Source: Methylobacterium pseudosasicola (GTDB lineage Bacteria; Pseudomonadota; Alphaproteobacteria; Rhizobiales; Beijerinckiaceae). From it: 64,000 nt of DNA. Below are positions 45,381-54,948 of the stretch, one piece after another. The notes beneath the pieces are model-generated. The model searched no databases, was not told the origin of the DNA, and was given only the letters and a program-made list of their open reading frames with translations. The translations under genes and the position numbers were made by a program. Position 1 is the first letter of the stretch. The number at the start of each line of letters is the position of its first letter. Location of the stretch: NCBI RefSeq assembly GCF_900114535.1, contig NZ_FOTK01000005.1:124001-188000 (forward strand), written 5' to 3'.

Positions 45381-45863
45381 CGTCAGTTCGATCTCGCCCC
45401 CCTGTATCGTTCCACCGTCGGTTTCGACCGTCTGTTCTCCGCCCTCGACCAGTTCGCCACCGCCGAGGCGGCGCCGACCTACCCGCCCTACAACATCGAG
45501 CGGACCGGCGAGAACGCCTACCGCATCACCGTCGCGGTCGCCGGCTTCACTGAGTCCGACCTGTCGATCGAGGTTCGGGAGAATGCCCTCACCCTGAAGG
45601 GCGAGCGCAAGCCCGAGGGCAAGGCGGAATTCCTGCATCAGGGCATCGCGGCCCGCGCCTTCGAGCGCCGGTTCCAGCTCGCCGACCACGTCCAGGTGAC
45701 CGGTGCAGCTCTGGAGAACGGCCTCCTCCACATCGACCTCGTCCGCGAGGTGCCGGAGGCGAAGAAGCCCCGTCGCATCCAGATCGCCACGGCCGGCGCC
45801 CCGTCCGCCCCGGTGATCGAGGGTGACGTGCGCAAGGACGCGGTCCAGCAGCAGGCGGCCTGA
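45378..45863 (+). CDS. Hsp20 (IbpA-type) small heat-shock protein
   Basis: 161 residues. The N-terminus RQFDLAPLYRSTVGFDRLFSALD is typical of alphaproteobacterial class A Hsp20; the alpha-crystallin domain spans about 35-135 (PPYNIERTGENAYRITVAVAGF, LTLKGER, AFERRFQLADHVQVTGAALENGLLHIDL, with the conserved GLL) followed by a short tail with an IQI-like motif. It is an ATP-independent holdase that captures unfolding proteins. The ATG at 45378 follows CGAGGA and is preceded by the RpoH-type promoter and ROSE-like thermometer. Confidence 0.95.
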   Translation: MRQFDLAPLYRSTVGFDRLFSALDQFATAEAAPTYPPYNIERTGENAYRITVAVAGFTESDLSIEVRENALTLKGERKPEGKAEFLHQGIAARAFERRFQLADHVQVTGAALENGLLHIDLVREVPEAKKPRRIQIATAGAPSAPVIEGDVRKDAVQQQAA

Positions 45864-45901
45864 TCCGGCTGCCGGCCTGAGAACCTGTTAGCGTAATAGA
45901 G

Positions 45902-45934
45902 CGCCCCGGCCCCGGCCGGGGCGTTTTCGTTTCG
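45902..45934 (+). terminator. Rho-independent terminator of hsp20
   Basis: CGCCCCGGCC and its inverse GGCCGGGGCG form a ten-base-pair hairpin followed by TTTTCGTTTCG. It lies 40 bases after the hsp20 stop. Confidence 0.8.
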
Positions 45935-46017
45935 CGGCTGTCATAATGGCGTGTGCGCGGCGTGCTCTTTAGTGGGTCCGGACGGTGCACGGTCGTGCGC
46001 CTGGAGTGAACTCGACC

Positions 46018-47019
46018 ATGGTCGCCAATCTCGCCCGCGGAGCCTACAGCGCGCTCGGAGCCGGCTGGCACAAGGGCGTGCAGGGCGTGCAATGGGGCGT
46101 CGGCGCGCCGATCGCGAAGCTGCGGCGCCGGCACGCGCTCATTCAGGCCGGCCCTGCGGGCATCGCCGACGTGCTGTCGGCCGAGCGGGCGATCCGCCTG
46201 CCGGAGCCGTTCGAGGGGCGCAGCCTGGGCCGGATCGGCAATCTTGAAGTGCGGCTCGCGGCGAAGAAATCCGAAGTTCGGCGGGCGCAGCGCCTGCGCT
46301 TCAAGGTTTTCTACGAAGAGATGGCGGCGATCCCCACGGGTCTCGCCGCATTATCGCGACGCGATGCCGACGCCTACGACGCGCTCTGCGACCATCTCCT
46401 GGTTCTCGATCATTCCGCGCCCCGGCGGAAGAAGCCGTTCGTCGAGCATCGCCCCAAGGTGGTCGGCACCTACCGGCTGCTCCGGGGCGAGGTGGCCGAG
46501 CGGCATGCTGGCTTCTATTCCGAGGGCGAGTACGACCTGGAGCCGATCCTGGCGGCGCAGAAGCACCGGCGGCTGCTCGAGCTCGGCCGGTCCTGCGTAC
46601 TGAAGCCCTACCGGAGCAAGCGCACCGTCGAGCTGCTCTGGCAGGGGATCTACGCCTACGTCTTGCACCACCGGATCGACGCGCTGATCGGCTGCGCCAG
46701 CCTGGAGGGCACGGATCCGGATCGGCTGGCCCTGCCGCTGTCGTTCCTGCACCATCATGCCCGTGCCCCGGAGGAATGGCGGGCCCGGGCCCTGCCGGAA
46801 CGGGCGGTGGCGATGGACCGGCTGCCGCGCGAGGCGGTCGACCCCAAGGCGGCGCTGCAGGCGCTGCCGCCGCTGATCAAGGGCTACCTGCGGCTCGGCG
46901 CCACCTTCGGGGAGGGCGCGGTGATCGACCGCCAGTTCGGCACCACCGACGTGTTCGTGGCGCTCCCGGTCGAAGCAATCGGCGCGCGCTACCGCGGGCA
47001 TTTCGCGCCGGGGACCTGA
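46018..47019 (+). CDS. GNAT-type N-acyltransferase (OlsB-like)
   Basis: 333 residues. After an N-terminal stretch with little character (to about 65), the protein contains LEVRLAAKKSEVRRAQRLRFKVFYEEM, CDHLLVLD, VVGTYRLLRGEVAERHAGFYSEGEYDL, and LELGRSCVLKPYRSKRTVELLWQGI across two motifs, the pattern of the GNAT family of L-ornithine N(alpha)-acyltransferases (OlsB). OlsB makes lyso-ornithine lipid using acyl-ACP, but no olsA is adjacent. The ATG at 46018 lacks a strong ribosome site; the frame is open to 45985. Confidence 0.85.
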   Translation: MVANLARGAYSALGAGWHKGVQGVQWGVGAPIAKLRRRHALIQAGPAGIADVLSAERAIRLPEPFEGRSLGRIGNLEVRLAAKKSEVRRAQRLRFKVFYEEMAAIPTGLAALSRRDADAYDALCDHLLVLDHSAPRRKKPFVEHRPKVVGTYRLLRGEVAERHAGFYSEGEYDLEPILAAQKHRRLLELGRSCVLKPYRSKRTVELLWQGIYAYVLHHRIDALIGCASLEGTDPDRLALPLSFLHHHARAPEEWRARALPERAVAMDRLPREAVDPKAALQALPPLIKGYLRLGATFGEGAVIDRQFGTTDVFVALPVEAIGARYRGHFAPGT

Positions 47020-47022
47020 ACC

Positions 47023-47161
47023 CGTAAAAATCCCGGATTCAAAAGGTCCGAGACCTTTTGCGGGTGCAGGGCAGAGCCCTGCGAAAGCCCCCGAGAGACC
47101 TGTGAACTCGGGGCTACGCGCCCCGAACCCCGCCAAAGGGCTGCAAGCCCTTTGGAACCCC
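47023..47161. repeat. Three-copy intergenic repeat, copy B
   Basis: The order is GTAAAAATCCCGGATTCAAA, AGGTCCGAGACCTTTTGCGG, GTGCAGGGCAGAGCCCTGC, GGGGCTACGCGCCCC and CCCCGCCAAAGGGCTGCAAG CCCTTTGG-type ends. It has the same block order as copy A with a longer middle. It begins just after the OlsB-like stop. Confidence 0.8.
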
Positions 47162-47168
47162 TTCGTCC

Positions 47169-47621
47169 CTACAGATCTCCCAACGCCAGCTGGCCCTGGT
47201 TGCGTGCCTTGGCGGGGGCCTTGGGGGCGGCGGCCTTGCGCTCCTTGGGACGGGACGCGGCCAGGGGGGCCTTCTTCGGCTTGGGGTCGCCGCGCATACG
47301 GGCGAGTGCCTTGTCCCGGGCCACCGCCTCGGGGGCCTGGGGATCGTCCGACAGCCACTTGCCGCGCTTGATCACCTCGTTGACCCGGCCCTGGTTGACC
47401 CCGACCTTGAAGGCGATCTCCTGCTGGGTCATGCCCGTGGAGGCGTGCAGGTCGAGGATCGCCCGGGCGAGCTCAGGGGTCATCTTCTGGCCGGTCAGCC
47501 GGCGGGCCGGCTTGACCGTGCGGGTGGCGCGGTCGCGCTCGCGCAGGCGCTCCAGCAGCGCCAGCGCCATGTTCATGCCGTGCTCGCGCAGGGCTTCCTC
47601 GAATTCCTTCAGGGTCGCCAT
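47169..47621 (-). CDS. Small HTH-containing protein of unknown role
   Basis: 150 residues from MATLKEFEEALREHG. A helix-turn-helix lies at about 75-100 (MTQQEIAFKVGVNQGRVNEVIKRG), and the C-terminal third is a basic, disordered Lys/Ala/Pro tail. This suggests a DNA-binding protein of a Hyphomicrobiales-specific kind. The ATG at 47621 has a GGAGG nine bases upstream; an ATG at 47630 would place it too close. It is divergent from the Kdo hydroxylase-like gene. Confidence 0.72.
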   Translation of the reverse strand: MATLKEFEEALREHGMNMALALLERLRERDRATRTVKPARRLTGQKMTPELARAILDLHASTGMTQQEIAFKVGVNQGRVNEVIKRGKWLSDDPQAPEAVARDKALARMRGDPKPKKAPLAASRPKERKAAAPKAPAKARNQGQLALGDL

Positions 47622-47830
47622 CGGCGCCATCCTCCGCCGGGCTCGTGGGCCGGTACTTGGACAGGAACGTGCCGGGAACGCGGCGGTTGCGCAAGCGGCC
47701 CAAGCCGCCGCCCCGGACGGTGGCGGTGGACGGGGGATGTCATCCACCGGAAATGCGGCCCCTGGCCTCCCGGCGGCGGCTCGGCTACAGGATTGCGCCC
47801 CTCCGCCCAGGCAGGCCCGGCCCGCGCACG

Positions 47831-48691
47831 ATGATCAGCCCGATCCGCACCGTCGCCCCCGGCGAATCCGCCGGCTCCCTGGCCCGGGAGCTGGAAGCCG
47901 GGGCGGTGCTGCTGTTCCCGGACCTGCCGTTCCCGTTCACCGACTTCGAGCGCCGGTTCACCGAGCGGCCCTTCGCGGACGGCAAGGCCAAGAACGTCAA
48001 CATCCGGGGCGAGGCCGCGGAGCTGCGCGGCGCCGCCGGCACCCCGGAGGAGCAGGAAGCCCTGCGCCAGCTCCTGATCCGCTACCGCGCCTTCGCCAGG
48101 GACCTGATCGGCACCTACCTGCCGGATTACGCCGACCGGGTGAACCTGGCCGGCACCTCCTACCGCCCCTTCGACGTCGACCAGCGCAAGCTCAGCTGGC
48201 GGCGGGACGACACCCGCATGCATGTCGACGCCTTCCCGTCGAACCCGATCGGCGAGAAGCGGATCCTGCGGGTGTTCCGCAACATCAACCCGGCGGGCGA
48301 GCCGCGTCGCTGGCGGGTCGGCGAGGATTTCGGGTCGATGGCGGAGAAATTCCTGCCGCGGGTCCCGCGCTACTCGGCCCTCTCGGCGCAGGTGCTCGCC
48401 GCCCTGCGGATCACCAAGGCCCGGCGCTCCGAATACGACCACCTGATGCTGCACCTGCACGACGCCCTGAAGCAGGACGAGACCTATCAGGCGAGCGCCC
48501 CGCAGGCGGATGTCGAATTCCGGCCCGGCGCCACCTGGGTGACCTTCTCCGACCTCGTCATGCACGGGGCGATGGGCGGCCGCTACATGCTGGAGCAGAC
48601 CGCCTACCTGCCGGTCGCCGCCCAGGCCGACCCGGCCCTGAGCCCGCAGCGCATCCTGGCGGCCAAGCTCGGCCGTCCCCTCCATCCGTAA
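47831..48691 (+). CDS. Kdo hydroxylase family 2-oxoglutarate/Fe(II) oxygenase
   Basis: 286 residues. The family (KdoO-type) hydroxylates the 3-deoxy-D-manno-octulosonic acid of lipopolysaccharide using Fe(II), O2 and 2-oxoglutarate. The iron-binding facial triad is visible as His131-x-Asp133 in RMHVDAFPS and His245 in LVMHGAMGG. Other typical parts are FPFTDFERRF, GTSYRPFDVDQRKLSWRRDD over two blocks, and ILRVFRNINPAG. The ATG at 47831 follows the shared upstream region with the HTH gene. It is followed 18 bases later by the ABM gene, so they are probably one operon. Confidence 0.88.
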   Translation: MISPIRTVAPGESAGSLARELEAGAVLLFPDLPFPFTDFERRFTERPFADGKAKNVNIRGEAAELRGAAGTPEEQEALRQLLIRYRAFARDLIGTYLPDYADRVNLAGTSYRPFDVDQRKLSWRRDDTRMHVDAFPSNPIGEKRILRVFRNINPAGEPRRWRVGEDFGSMAEKFLPRVPRYSALSAQVLAALRITKARRSEYDHLMLHLHDALKQDETYQASAPQADVEFRPGATWVTFSDLVMHGAMGGRYMLEQTAYLPVAAQADPALSPQRILAAKLGRPLHP

Positions 48692-48709
48692 CCGAGAAGG
48701 CCCCCATCC

Positions 48710-49009
48710 ATGATCCTCGAAATCGCGCAGATCGAGATCAAACCCGGCCTGGAATCGGACTTCGAGGCCGGCATCGCCGAGGCCTCGGCGATCTTCAAGG
48801 CCGCCAAGGGCTGCCGCGCCTTCGAGGTGCGCCGCTCGATCGAGCATCCCCAGCGCTACCGCCTGCTGATCCACTGGGACACGCTGGAAGCCCACACCAA
48901 GGATTTCACCGGCTCGCAGCCCTGGCAGGATTACCGCGCCCTGGTCTCGCACTGCTTCGCCGGCCCGGTCTCGGTGGAGCACACCGAGCAGGTGCTCAAG
49001 GCGTTCTGA
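48710..49009 (+). CDS. Antibiotic biosynthesis monooxygenase (ABM) family protein
   Basis: 99 residues of the dimeric alpha/beta ferredoxin-like ABM fold: ILEIAQIEIKPGLESDFEAG, FKAAKGCRAFEVRRSIEHP, RYRLLIHWDTLEAHTKDFTGS. The family holds cofactor-free monooxygenases and many proteins of unknown role. It lies 18 bases after the Kdo hydroxylase-like gene, preceded by a GAGAAGG site, hence a probable two-gene operon. The substrate is unknown. Confidence 0.9.
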   Translation: MILEIAQIEIKPGLESDFEAGIAEASAIFKAAKGCRAFEVRRSIEHPQRYRLLIHWDTLEAHTKDFTGSQPWQDYRALVSHCFAGPVSVEHTEQVLKAF

Positions 49010-49121
49010 TTGTTTTTTGGAATTCGCGCTGCGCCGGCCGGGACGACCGGCCACGCCGTTCCCCGTGACGGGCGCGGGTTCCATCCCGTGCGGGCTACGA
49101 CGTTGACACATCGGCCGGTGG

Positions 49122-49254
49122 GAAGCGCGACGCTCTCTCCTCCCCCTTGTGGGGAGGAGTTAGAGGTGGGGGTGGTCCCGGACGAGGCTCGGCGGTCCCT
49201 TCTGAACCACCCCCACCCCTGGCCCCTCCCCACAAGGGGGAGGGGAAAACGCGT
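49122..49254. repeat. Intergenic GC-rich inverted repeat, copy 2
   Basis: GAAGCGCGACGCTCTCTCCT, CCCCCTTGTGGGGAGGAGTT, GGTGGGGGTGG, then CCACCCCCACCCCTG, CCCCTCCCCACAAGGGGGAG and GGGAAAACGCG. The outer arms are almost identical to copy 1 (13370-13501); the centre differs. The rest of the 465-base gap before the macroglobulin gene shows no gene. Confidence 0.82.
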
Positions 49255-49474
49255 GGCGCTTCCGGTGCTTACTGCCGATACGTGATGTTTGAATTCTCGA
49301 CCTCGCGCGGGAGAGGGGGTTGTGTCCCGGGCGGAAGGCGAGCCGGGTAGGGGCCGCGGACCGGCTCCGAACACGCACCCAAAACGTTGCGGCCGGACTC
49401 GCAGGTGCTAGGCTCCCGCCCGGCCGATCCCGGGGCGATTCGTCCGGGATCCGGGACCGACGGGGGGCAGACGC

Positions 49475-52400
49475 ATGGCGTGGCGGAACCGGCTGGCGGG
49501 TGCTCTGGCGCTTCTGGCGGCCCTGGCCTGCGGGCCGGCCCTCGCCCAGGCCGCACCGGCCGCTCGCGCTGCCCAGCGACAAGCGGCCGCCTTCGAGAAA
49601 AGCTTCGTTCGCAGCGACCTCGCCAGCAGCGCCGTGCGGCTCGAAGCGGCGCTTAAGGCCGAGGCCGGGGGGCCGCTCAGGCCCGCCGGCCAGTCCCTCG
49701 CCGCCGGACAGACGCTGCTCGCTGCCGACAAGCCGGACGAGGCGCTCGCCCCGCTCACCGCGGCCGTGGCGGCCGATCCGGCCAATATCCGCGCCTGGCA
49801 GACCTATGCCCAGGCCGCCGCAGCGGCGGTCGAGACCCGGGAGGAGAACGACTATCAGGGCCGGGCCCTCCTGCGGGACCGGGCCGCGGCGGCGGCCTAT
49901 CGCGCCTATGAGCGCGCCCGGACACCCGTGGACGCGGCGGAATCCCTGGCGCAGCTCGGCGCCCTGGAGGCCGGGGAATCCGCCTGGCGCCCGGCCCTGA
50001 ACGCCTACGCGGCCAGCCTCGCCCTCGACGACGACCCGGCGACCCGCCGGACTTACGAGACCCTGCGCACCGAGCACGGCTTCCGGATCCTCGACTACAA
50101 GGTTGATTCGGACGCCGCCGCCCCGCGCCTCTGCTTCACCGTCTCGGAGCCGGTGGTCCCCAAGACCGACTACGCCCCCTACGTGGCGGTCTCGGGCAGC
50201 AGCAGCGGCGCCGTGACCGCGGAGGGCTCGCAGGTCTGCGTCGACGGGCTGAAGCACGGCAGCCGCTACGCCGTGATCCTGCGCCAGGGCCTGCCGTCGA
50301 CGGTGGGCGAGAGCCTGCTCAAATCCGCCGATTACGAGATCTACGTCCGCGACCGCGCCCCCCAGGTCCGGTTCACCGGGCGCAATTACGTCCTGCCGCG
50401 CACCGGCCAGGCGGGCGTGCCCCTGATCTCGGTGAACGCGCCGAAGCTCGACGTGGAGGTCCTGCGCATCGGCGACCGCGGCCTGCTGCCGACCCTGCGC
50501 TCCGAGGATTTTCTGGGCCAGCTCAGCGGCGCGACCGCCCGGTCGATCGCGGCCGAGAAGGGCGTGCGCGTCTGGAAGGGCACCCTCGACACCGCCAAGG
50601 CCGAGCTGAACCAGGAGGCGGTGACCGCCTTCCCGGTCCTGCAGGCCGTGGGCAAGCTCGAGCCCGGCCTCTACGTGATGCTGGCCCGGGCCGCCGGGAC
50701 GGCGGCGCCGGACGAGGACAGCTACGAGACCCAGGCGACCCAGTGGTTCGTGGTCTCGGATCTCGGGCTCACCGCCACCAAGGGGCGGGACGGGGTCCAC
50801 GTGGTGCTGCGCTCGCTCGCCTCCGCGCAGGTGCTGCCGGGAGCCGCGATCCGGCTGATCGCCCGCAACAACGAGGTTTTGGGCACCGCCAAGACCGACG
50901 CGCAGGGCCATGCCGCCTTCGACCCGGGCCTCGCCCGCGGGGAGGGCGGCACCGCGCCGAGCCTGGTGGTCGCCCAGGCGGGGGACGATTACGGCTTCCT
51001 CGACCTCAACCTCGGCGCCTTCGACCTGACCGACCGGGGCGTGAAGGGCCGGCCCGAGAGCGGCGGGCTCGACGCCTACCTGTTCACCGAGCGCGGGGTC
51101 TACCGCTCGGGCGAGACCGTGCAGATCACCGCCCTGCTGCGCGATCCCCGCAACGCGGCGGTGCCGGACCTGCCCCTGACCCTGGTGGTGAAGCGCCCGG
51201 ACGGGGTCGAGTATCGCCGGGTCTCGGTGCCGGACCAGGGGCTCGGCGGCCGGGCGCTGCCCCTACCGCTGCTGTCGGGGGCCATGCACGGCACCTGGCG
51301 GGTCTCGGCCTATACCGACCCGAAGGCCCCGGCGCTCGGCACGACCAGCTTCCTGGTGGAGGATTACGTCCCCGAGCGCCTGGAGGTGACCCTCAAGGCC
51401 GCCCAGGCCGCGCTGCGCCGGGGCGAGGCGGCGCAGGTCGATGTCGCCGCGCGCTACCTCTACGGCGCCCCGGGCGCCGGGCTCGACGTCTCGGGCAGCG
51501 TCGTCGTGCAGGCGGCCTCGGGCAGCGGCATCAAGGGCCTGGCGGGCTACACGACCGGCCTCGACGACGAGGCCGTGGAACCGAGCGTGCAGGAACTCGC
51601 GACCCACGCCACCACGGACGCGCAGGGGCACGCCACCGTCACCGTGCCCCTGCCGGAGGTGGCCGCGCCCCGGCCGCTGGAGGCGAAGATCACCCTCGCG
51701 GTGGGCGAGCCCGGCGGCCGGGCGCTGTCGCGCAGCCTGACCCTGCCGATCCTGCCCGCCGGGCCGGTGCTCGCCCTCCGCAAGGCGTTCTCGGAGCTGA
51801 AGGAGGGCGACCGCGCCGTCTTCGACGCGGTCTTCGCCGCCCCGGACGGGACGCTGCTGGCCCGGCCCGGGGTGACCTGGACCTTGTCGCGGGTGGAGCG
51901 GACCTACCAATGGTATCGCGCGGACGGCCGCTGGTCGTTCGAGGCGGTCAAGACCAGCCGGCGGATCGCCAGCGGCAGCCTCGACCTCGCGGCCGGGACC
52001 CTGGGCCGGATCGAGGCGCCGGTGGGCCAGGTCGGCCGCTACCGGCTGGAGATCGCGGCGGCGGGCGCCCCGGAGGCCACCGCGAGCCTCGGCTTCGAGG
52101 TCGGCTGGGGCGGCTCCGAGACCGCGGACGCGCCGGACCTCCTCGACCTGACCCTCGACAAACCCGCCTACGCGGCGGGCGACACCCTGCGGGCCACGCT
52201 CAGCCCGAAGTTCAAGGGCCAGGCCAGCCTCATGGTCGTCAGCGACCGGGTGCACGAGACCGTGGAGGTCAGCGTCCCGGCGGGGGGCATTACCGTGAGC
52301 CTGCCGGTCAAGGCCGCGTGGGGCGCGGGCGCCTACCTGGTCGCCACCGCCTACCGGCCCCTGGACCAGGCGGCCAAGCGCCTGCCGGGCCGGGCGCTCG

Positions 52401-54760
52401 GGCTCGCCTGGTTCTCGGTGGACCGCGCGCAACGCAGCCTCGGCGTGGCCGTGAAGGCGCCGGAGCGGACCCGCCCGCGGCAGGACCTGACCCTCCCGGT
52501 GCAGCTCACCGGGTTGAAGCCCGGTGAGGCGGCCCGGTTCACCGTGGCGCTGGTCGATGTCGGCATCCTCAACCTGACCCGCTACGAGGCGCCGAACCCG
52601 ACCCAGTACTTCCTCGGCCAGAGGGCTCTGGGGCCGGAATTCCGCGACCTCTACGGTTACCTGATCGACGGCATGCAGGGCTCGGCCGGGGCGATCCGCT
52701 CCGGCGGCGATGCGGGCGGCGGCGAGCTCGCCGACGCGCCGCCGACCCAGGCGCCGCTCGCCCTGTTTTCGGGCGTCGTCACCGTGGGGCCGGACGGGGC
52801 GGCCAGCGTCACCTTCCCGCTGCCGGCCTTCAACGGCACCGGCCGGGTGATGGTCACCGCCTGGAGCGGCGACCGGGTCGGCCAGGCGCAGGCGGACGTG
52901 ATCATCCGCGATCCCGTCGTGCTCACCGCGACCCTGCCGCGCTTCCTCGATACAGGCGACCGCTCGCGCCTGTTCGTGGCCCTCGACAACGTCGAGGGCC
53001 GGGCCGGCGACTACACGGTGGACATCGCCCCCGCCGGCCCGATCCTGATCGGCTCCAGCGCCTTGCGGCAGACGATCCGCCTGGAGGCCGGGGGGCGAGG
53101 CCAGGTGGCGATCCCGCTCACCGCCGCCGGGCCCGGCACGGCGCGGCTCGACCTCGCCCTGTCGGGGCCCGGCCTCGACGGCAACCTGAGCCAGAGCTTT
53201 TCCCTCGGCGTGCTGCCGGGGACCGGGGCGCTGCTGCGCCGCTCGGTTCGGACCTTGGCCCCCGGCGCCGGCCTGACGGTCAGCGCCGATCTGCTGGCCG
53301 ACCTCTTGCCCGGAACCGGCAGCGTCTCGCTCTCGGCCTCGGCGCTGCCCGGCCTCGACGTGCCGGCCCTGCTCCAGGCGCTGGACCGCTATCCCTATGG
53401 CTGCTCCGAGCAGATCGTCAGCCGGGCGCTGCCGCTGCTCTACGTCAACCGCCTGGCCGCCCTGGACAAGCTCGCCCTCGACGCCAACGTCGACGACAGG
53501 GTGCGCGAGTCGATCGAGCGGCTGCTCGCCCGCCAGGATTCGAGCGGCGATTTCGGCCTGTGGTCGGCGCAGGGCTCGGGCGATCTCTGGCTCGACGCCT
53601 ACGTGACCGATTTCCTCACCCGCGCCCGGGAGCGCGGCTTCGCGGTGCCGCAGGGGGCCTTCGCCCAGGCGCTCGACCGCCTGCGCAACAGTGTCGCCAA
53701 CGCCACGGAGGTGCGGGACGGCGGCGCCGACCTCGCCTACGCGGCCTACGTCCTGGCGCGCAACGGCCGGCCGGTGATGGGCGACCTGCGCTACCTCGCC
53801 GACACCAAGCTCGACGCCTTCGCTACCGGGCTCGCCCGGGCGCAGCTTTCAGCGGCCCTGGCGCTGCTCGGCGACCGGGGCCGCGCCGCCACGGTGATGG
53901 ACTCGGCGCTCGCCGCGCTGAGATCCCGGCGGGATGCAGGGCTCTACCGGGCCGATTACGGCTCCCGCCTGCGCGACGGCGCCGGGCTGATCGCCCTGGC
54001 GGCGGAGAGCGGGCTGACCCAGGTCGCCCTGGCCCCGGTGGCCGCCCTCATCGGCGAGGAGCGGCAGGATACGCGCGCGACCAGCACCCAGGAGAACGCC
54101 TGGCTGGTGCTCGCCGCCGAGAGCCTGTCCAAGGAGGCGGACGCGCTGTCCTTCAACCTCGACGGCGCGGCGCAGACCGGGGCGCTCGCCCGGATTTTTC
54201 GGGGGGCGGCGCTGGAGGGGCGCAATGTCGAACTCACCAATACCGGCCGGGCGCCCGTGCAGGTGGCCTTGGGGGTGAACGGCAGCCCGCTGGTGCCCGA
54301 GCCCGCCGCCGCGCAGGGCTATACGATCGCGCGCACGTTCCACCGACTGGACGGCAGCCTGGTCGATCCGGCCCAGGGCCTGCGCCAGAACGACCGGCTC
54401 GTGGTGGTGCTCAAGGTCACCGCGGACAAGGCCCAGGCCGCCCGGCTCCTGCTGGTCGACCCGCTACCGGCCGGCCTCGAGATCGACAACCCGAAGCTGC
54501 TCGATGCCGACGCCCTCCAGGGCCTCGCCTTCGCCAAGTCCGACGTGCAGCCGGTCCACACCGAGTTCCGCGACGACCGGTTCGTGGCCGCCTACGACCG
54601 CACCCCGGACCAGCCGGCATTCTTCACCGTGGCCTACACGGTCCGGGCGGTCTCGCCGGGCACCTATGTGCATCCGGGCGCCTCGGTGGAGGACATGTAC
54701 CGCCCGGCCCGGTTCGGCCGGACCGCCTACGGCAGCGTCGAGATCGGGGCGGCGCGGTAG
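49475..54760 (+). CDS. Bacterial alpha-2-macroglobulin family protein
   Basis: 1,761 residues, the usual length of large YfhM-like macroglobulins. A signal peptide (about 1-25) exports it; no lipobox was seen, so it may be soluble. The N-terminal 200 residues are Ala-rich helical repeats. The MG domains follow (DAYLFTERGVYRSGETVQIT is a hallmark), then a MG/bait region and the conserved FNGTGRVMVTAWSGDRVG. Near residue 1310 is a thioester-type motif, CSEQ in YGCSEQIV (enteric proteins have CLEQ or CGEQ). Such proteins trap periplasmic proteases. They often lie beside pbpC, but that gene is absent here; an MscS channel gene follows instead. Confidence 0.93.
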   Translation: MAWRNRLAGALALLAALACGPALAQAAPAARAAQRQAAAFEKSFVRSDLASSAVRLEAALKAEAGGPLRPAGQSLAAGQTLLAADKPDEALAPLTAAVAADPANIRAWQTYAQAAAAAVETREENDYQGRALLRDRAAAAAYRAYERARTPVDAAESLAQLGALEAGESAWRPALNAYAASLALDDDPATRRTYETLRTEHGFRILDYKVDSDAAAPRLCFTVSEPVVPKTDYAPYVAVSGSSSGAVTAEGSQVCVDGLKHGSRYAVILRQGLPSTVGESLLKSADYEIYVRDRAPQVRFTGRNYVLPRTGQAGVPLISVNAPKLDVEVLRIGDRGLLPTLRSEDFLGQLSGATARSIAAEKGVRVWKGTLDTAKAELNQEAVTAFPVLQAVGKLEPGLYVMLARAAGTAAPDEDSYETQATQWFVVSDLGLTATKGRDGVHVVLRSLASAQVLPGAAIRLIARNNEVLGTAKTDAQGHAAFDPGLARGEGGTAPSLVVAQAGDDYGFLDLNLGAFDLTDRGVKGRPESGGLDAYLFTERGVYRSGETVQITALLRDPRNAAVPDLPLTLVVKRPDGVEYRRVSVPDQGLGGRALPLPLLSGAMHGTWRVSAYTDPKAPALGTTSFLVEDYVPERLEVTLKAAQAALRRGEAAQVDVAARYLYGAPGAGLDVSGSVVVQAASGSGIKGLAGYTTGLDDEAVEPSVQELATHATTDAQGHATVTVPLPEVAAPRPLEAKITLAVGEPGGRALSRSLTLPILPAGPVLALRKAFSELKEGDRAVFDAVFAAPDGTLLARPGVTWTLSRVERTYQWYRADGRWSFEAVKTSRRIASGSLDLAAGTLGRIEAPVGQVGRYRLEIAAAGAPEATASLGFEVGWGGSETADAPDLLDLTLDKPAYAAGDTLRATLSPKFKGQASLMVVSDRVHETVEVSVPAGGITVSLPVKAAWGAGAYLVATAYRPLDQAAKRLPGRALGLAWFSVDRAQRSLGVAVKAPERTRPRQDLTLPVQLTGLKPGEAARFTVALVDVGILNLTRYEAPNPTQYFLGQRALGPEFRDLYGYLIDGMQGSAGAIRSGGDAGGGELADAPPTQAPLALFSGVVTVGPDGAASVTFPLPAFNGTGRVMVTAWSGDRVGQAQADVIIRDPVVLTATLPRFLDTGDRSRLFVALDNVEGRAGDYTVDIAPAGPILIGSSALRQTIRLEAGGRGQVAIPLTAAGPGTARLDLALSGPGLDGNLSQSFSLGVLPGTGALLRRSVRTLAPGAGLTVSADLLADLLPGTGSVSLSASALPGLDVPALLQALDRYPYGCSEQIVSRALPLLYVNRLAALDKLALDANVDDRVRESIERLLARQDSSGDFGLWSAQGSGDLWLDAYVTDFLTRARERGFAVPQGAFAQALDRLRNSVANATEVRDGGADLAYAAYVLARNGRPVMGDLRYLADTKLDAFATGLARAQLSAALALLGDRGRAATVMDSALAALRSRRDAGLYRADYGSRLRDGAGLIALAAESGLTQVALAPVAALIGEERQDTRATSTQENAWLVLAAESLSKEADALSFNLDGAAQTGALARIFRGAALEGRNVELTNTGRAPVQVALGVNGSPLVPEPAAAQGYTIARTFHRLDGSLVDPAQGLRQNDRLVVVLKVTADKAQAARLLLVDPLPAGLEIDNPKLLDADALQGLAFAKSDVQPVHTEFRDDRFVAAYDRTPDQPAFFTVAYTVRAVSPGTYVHPGASVEDMYRPARFGRTAYGSVEIGAAR

Positions 54761-54948
54761 CGCGCAGAATTGCGTTCGCGCGTCACGAACAGGCGCGCGA
54801 GTGACCGAATGAGCCGCCGAAACGCAACCGTCCGGCCGCCCCCTCACCAGGCCGCTGCGTTGCAGCGGCGGTATGGTGCGATGCGGAACCTCGGCCGGTG
54901 CGACCCATTCCTCCAGGTCCCGTTCGGAACCCGTGGAGGTGATGCCCG

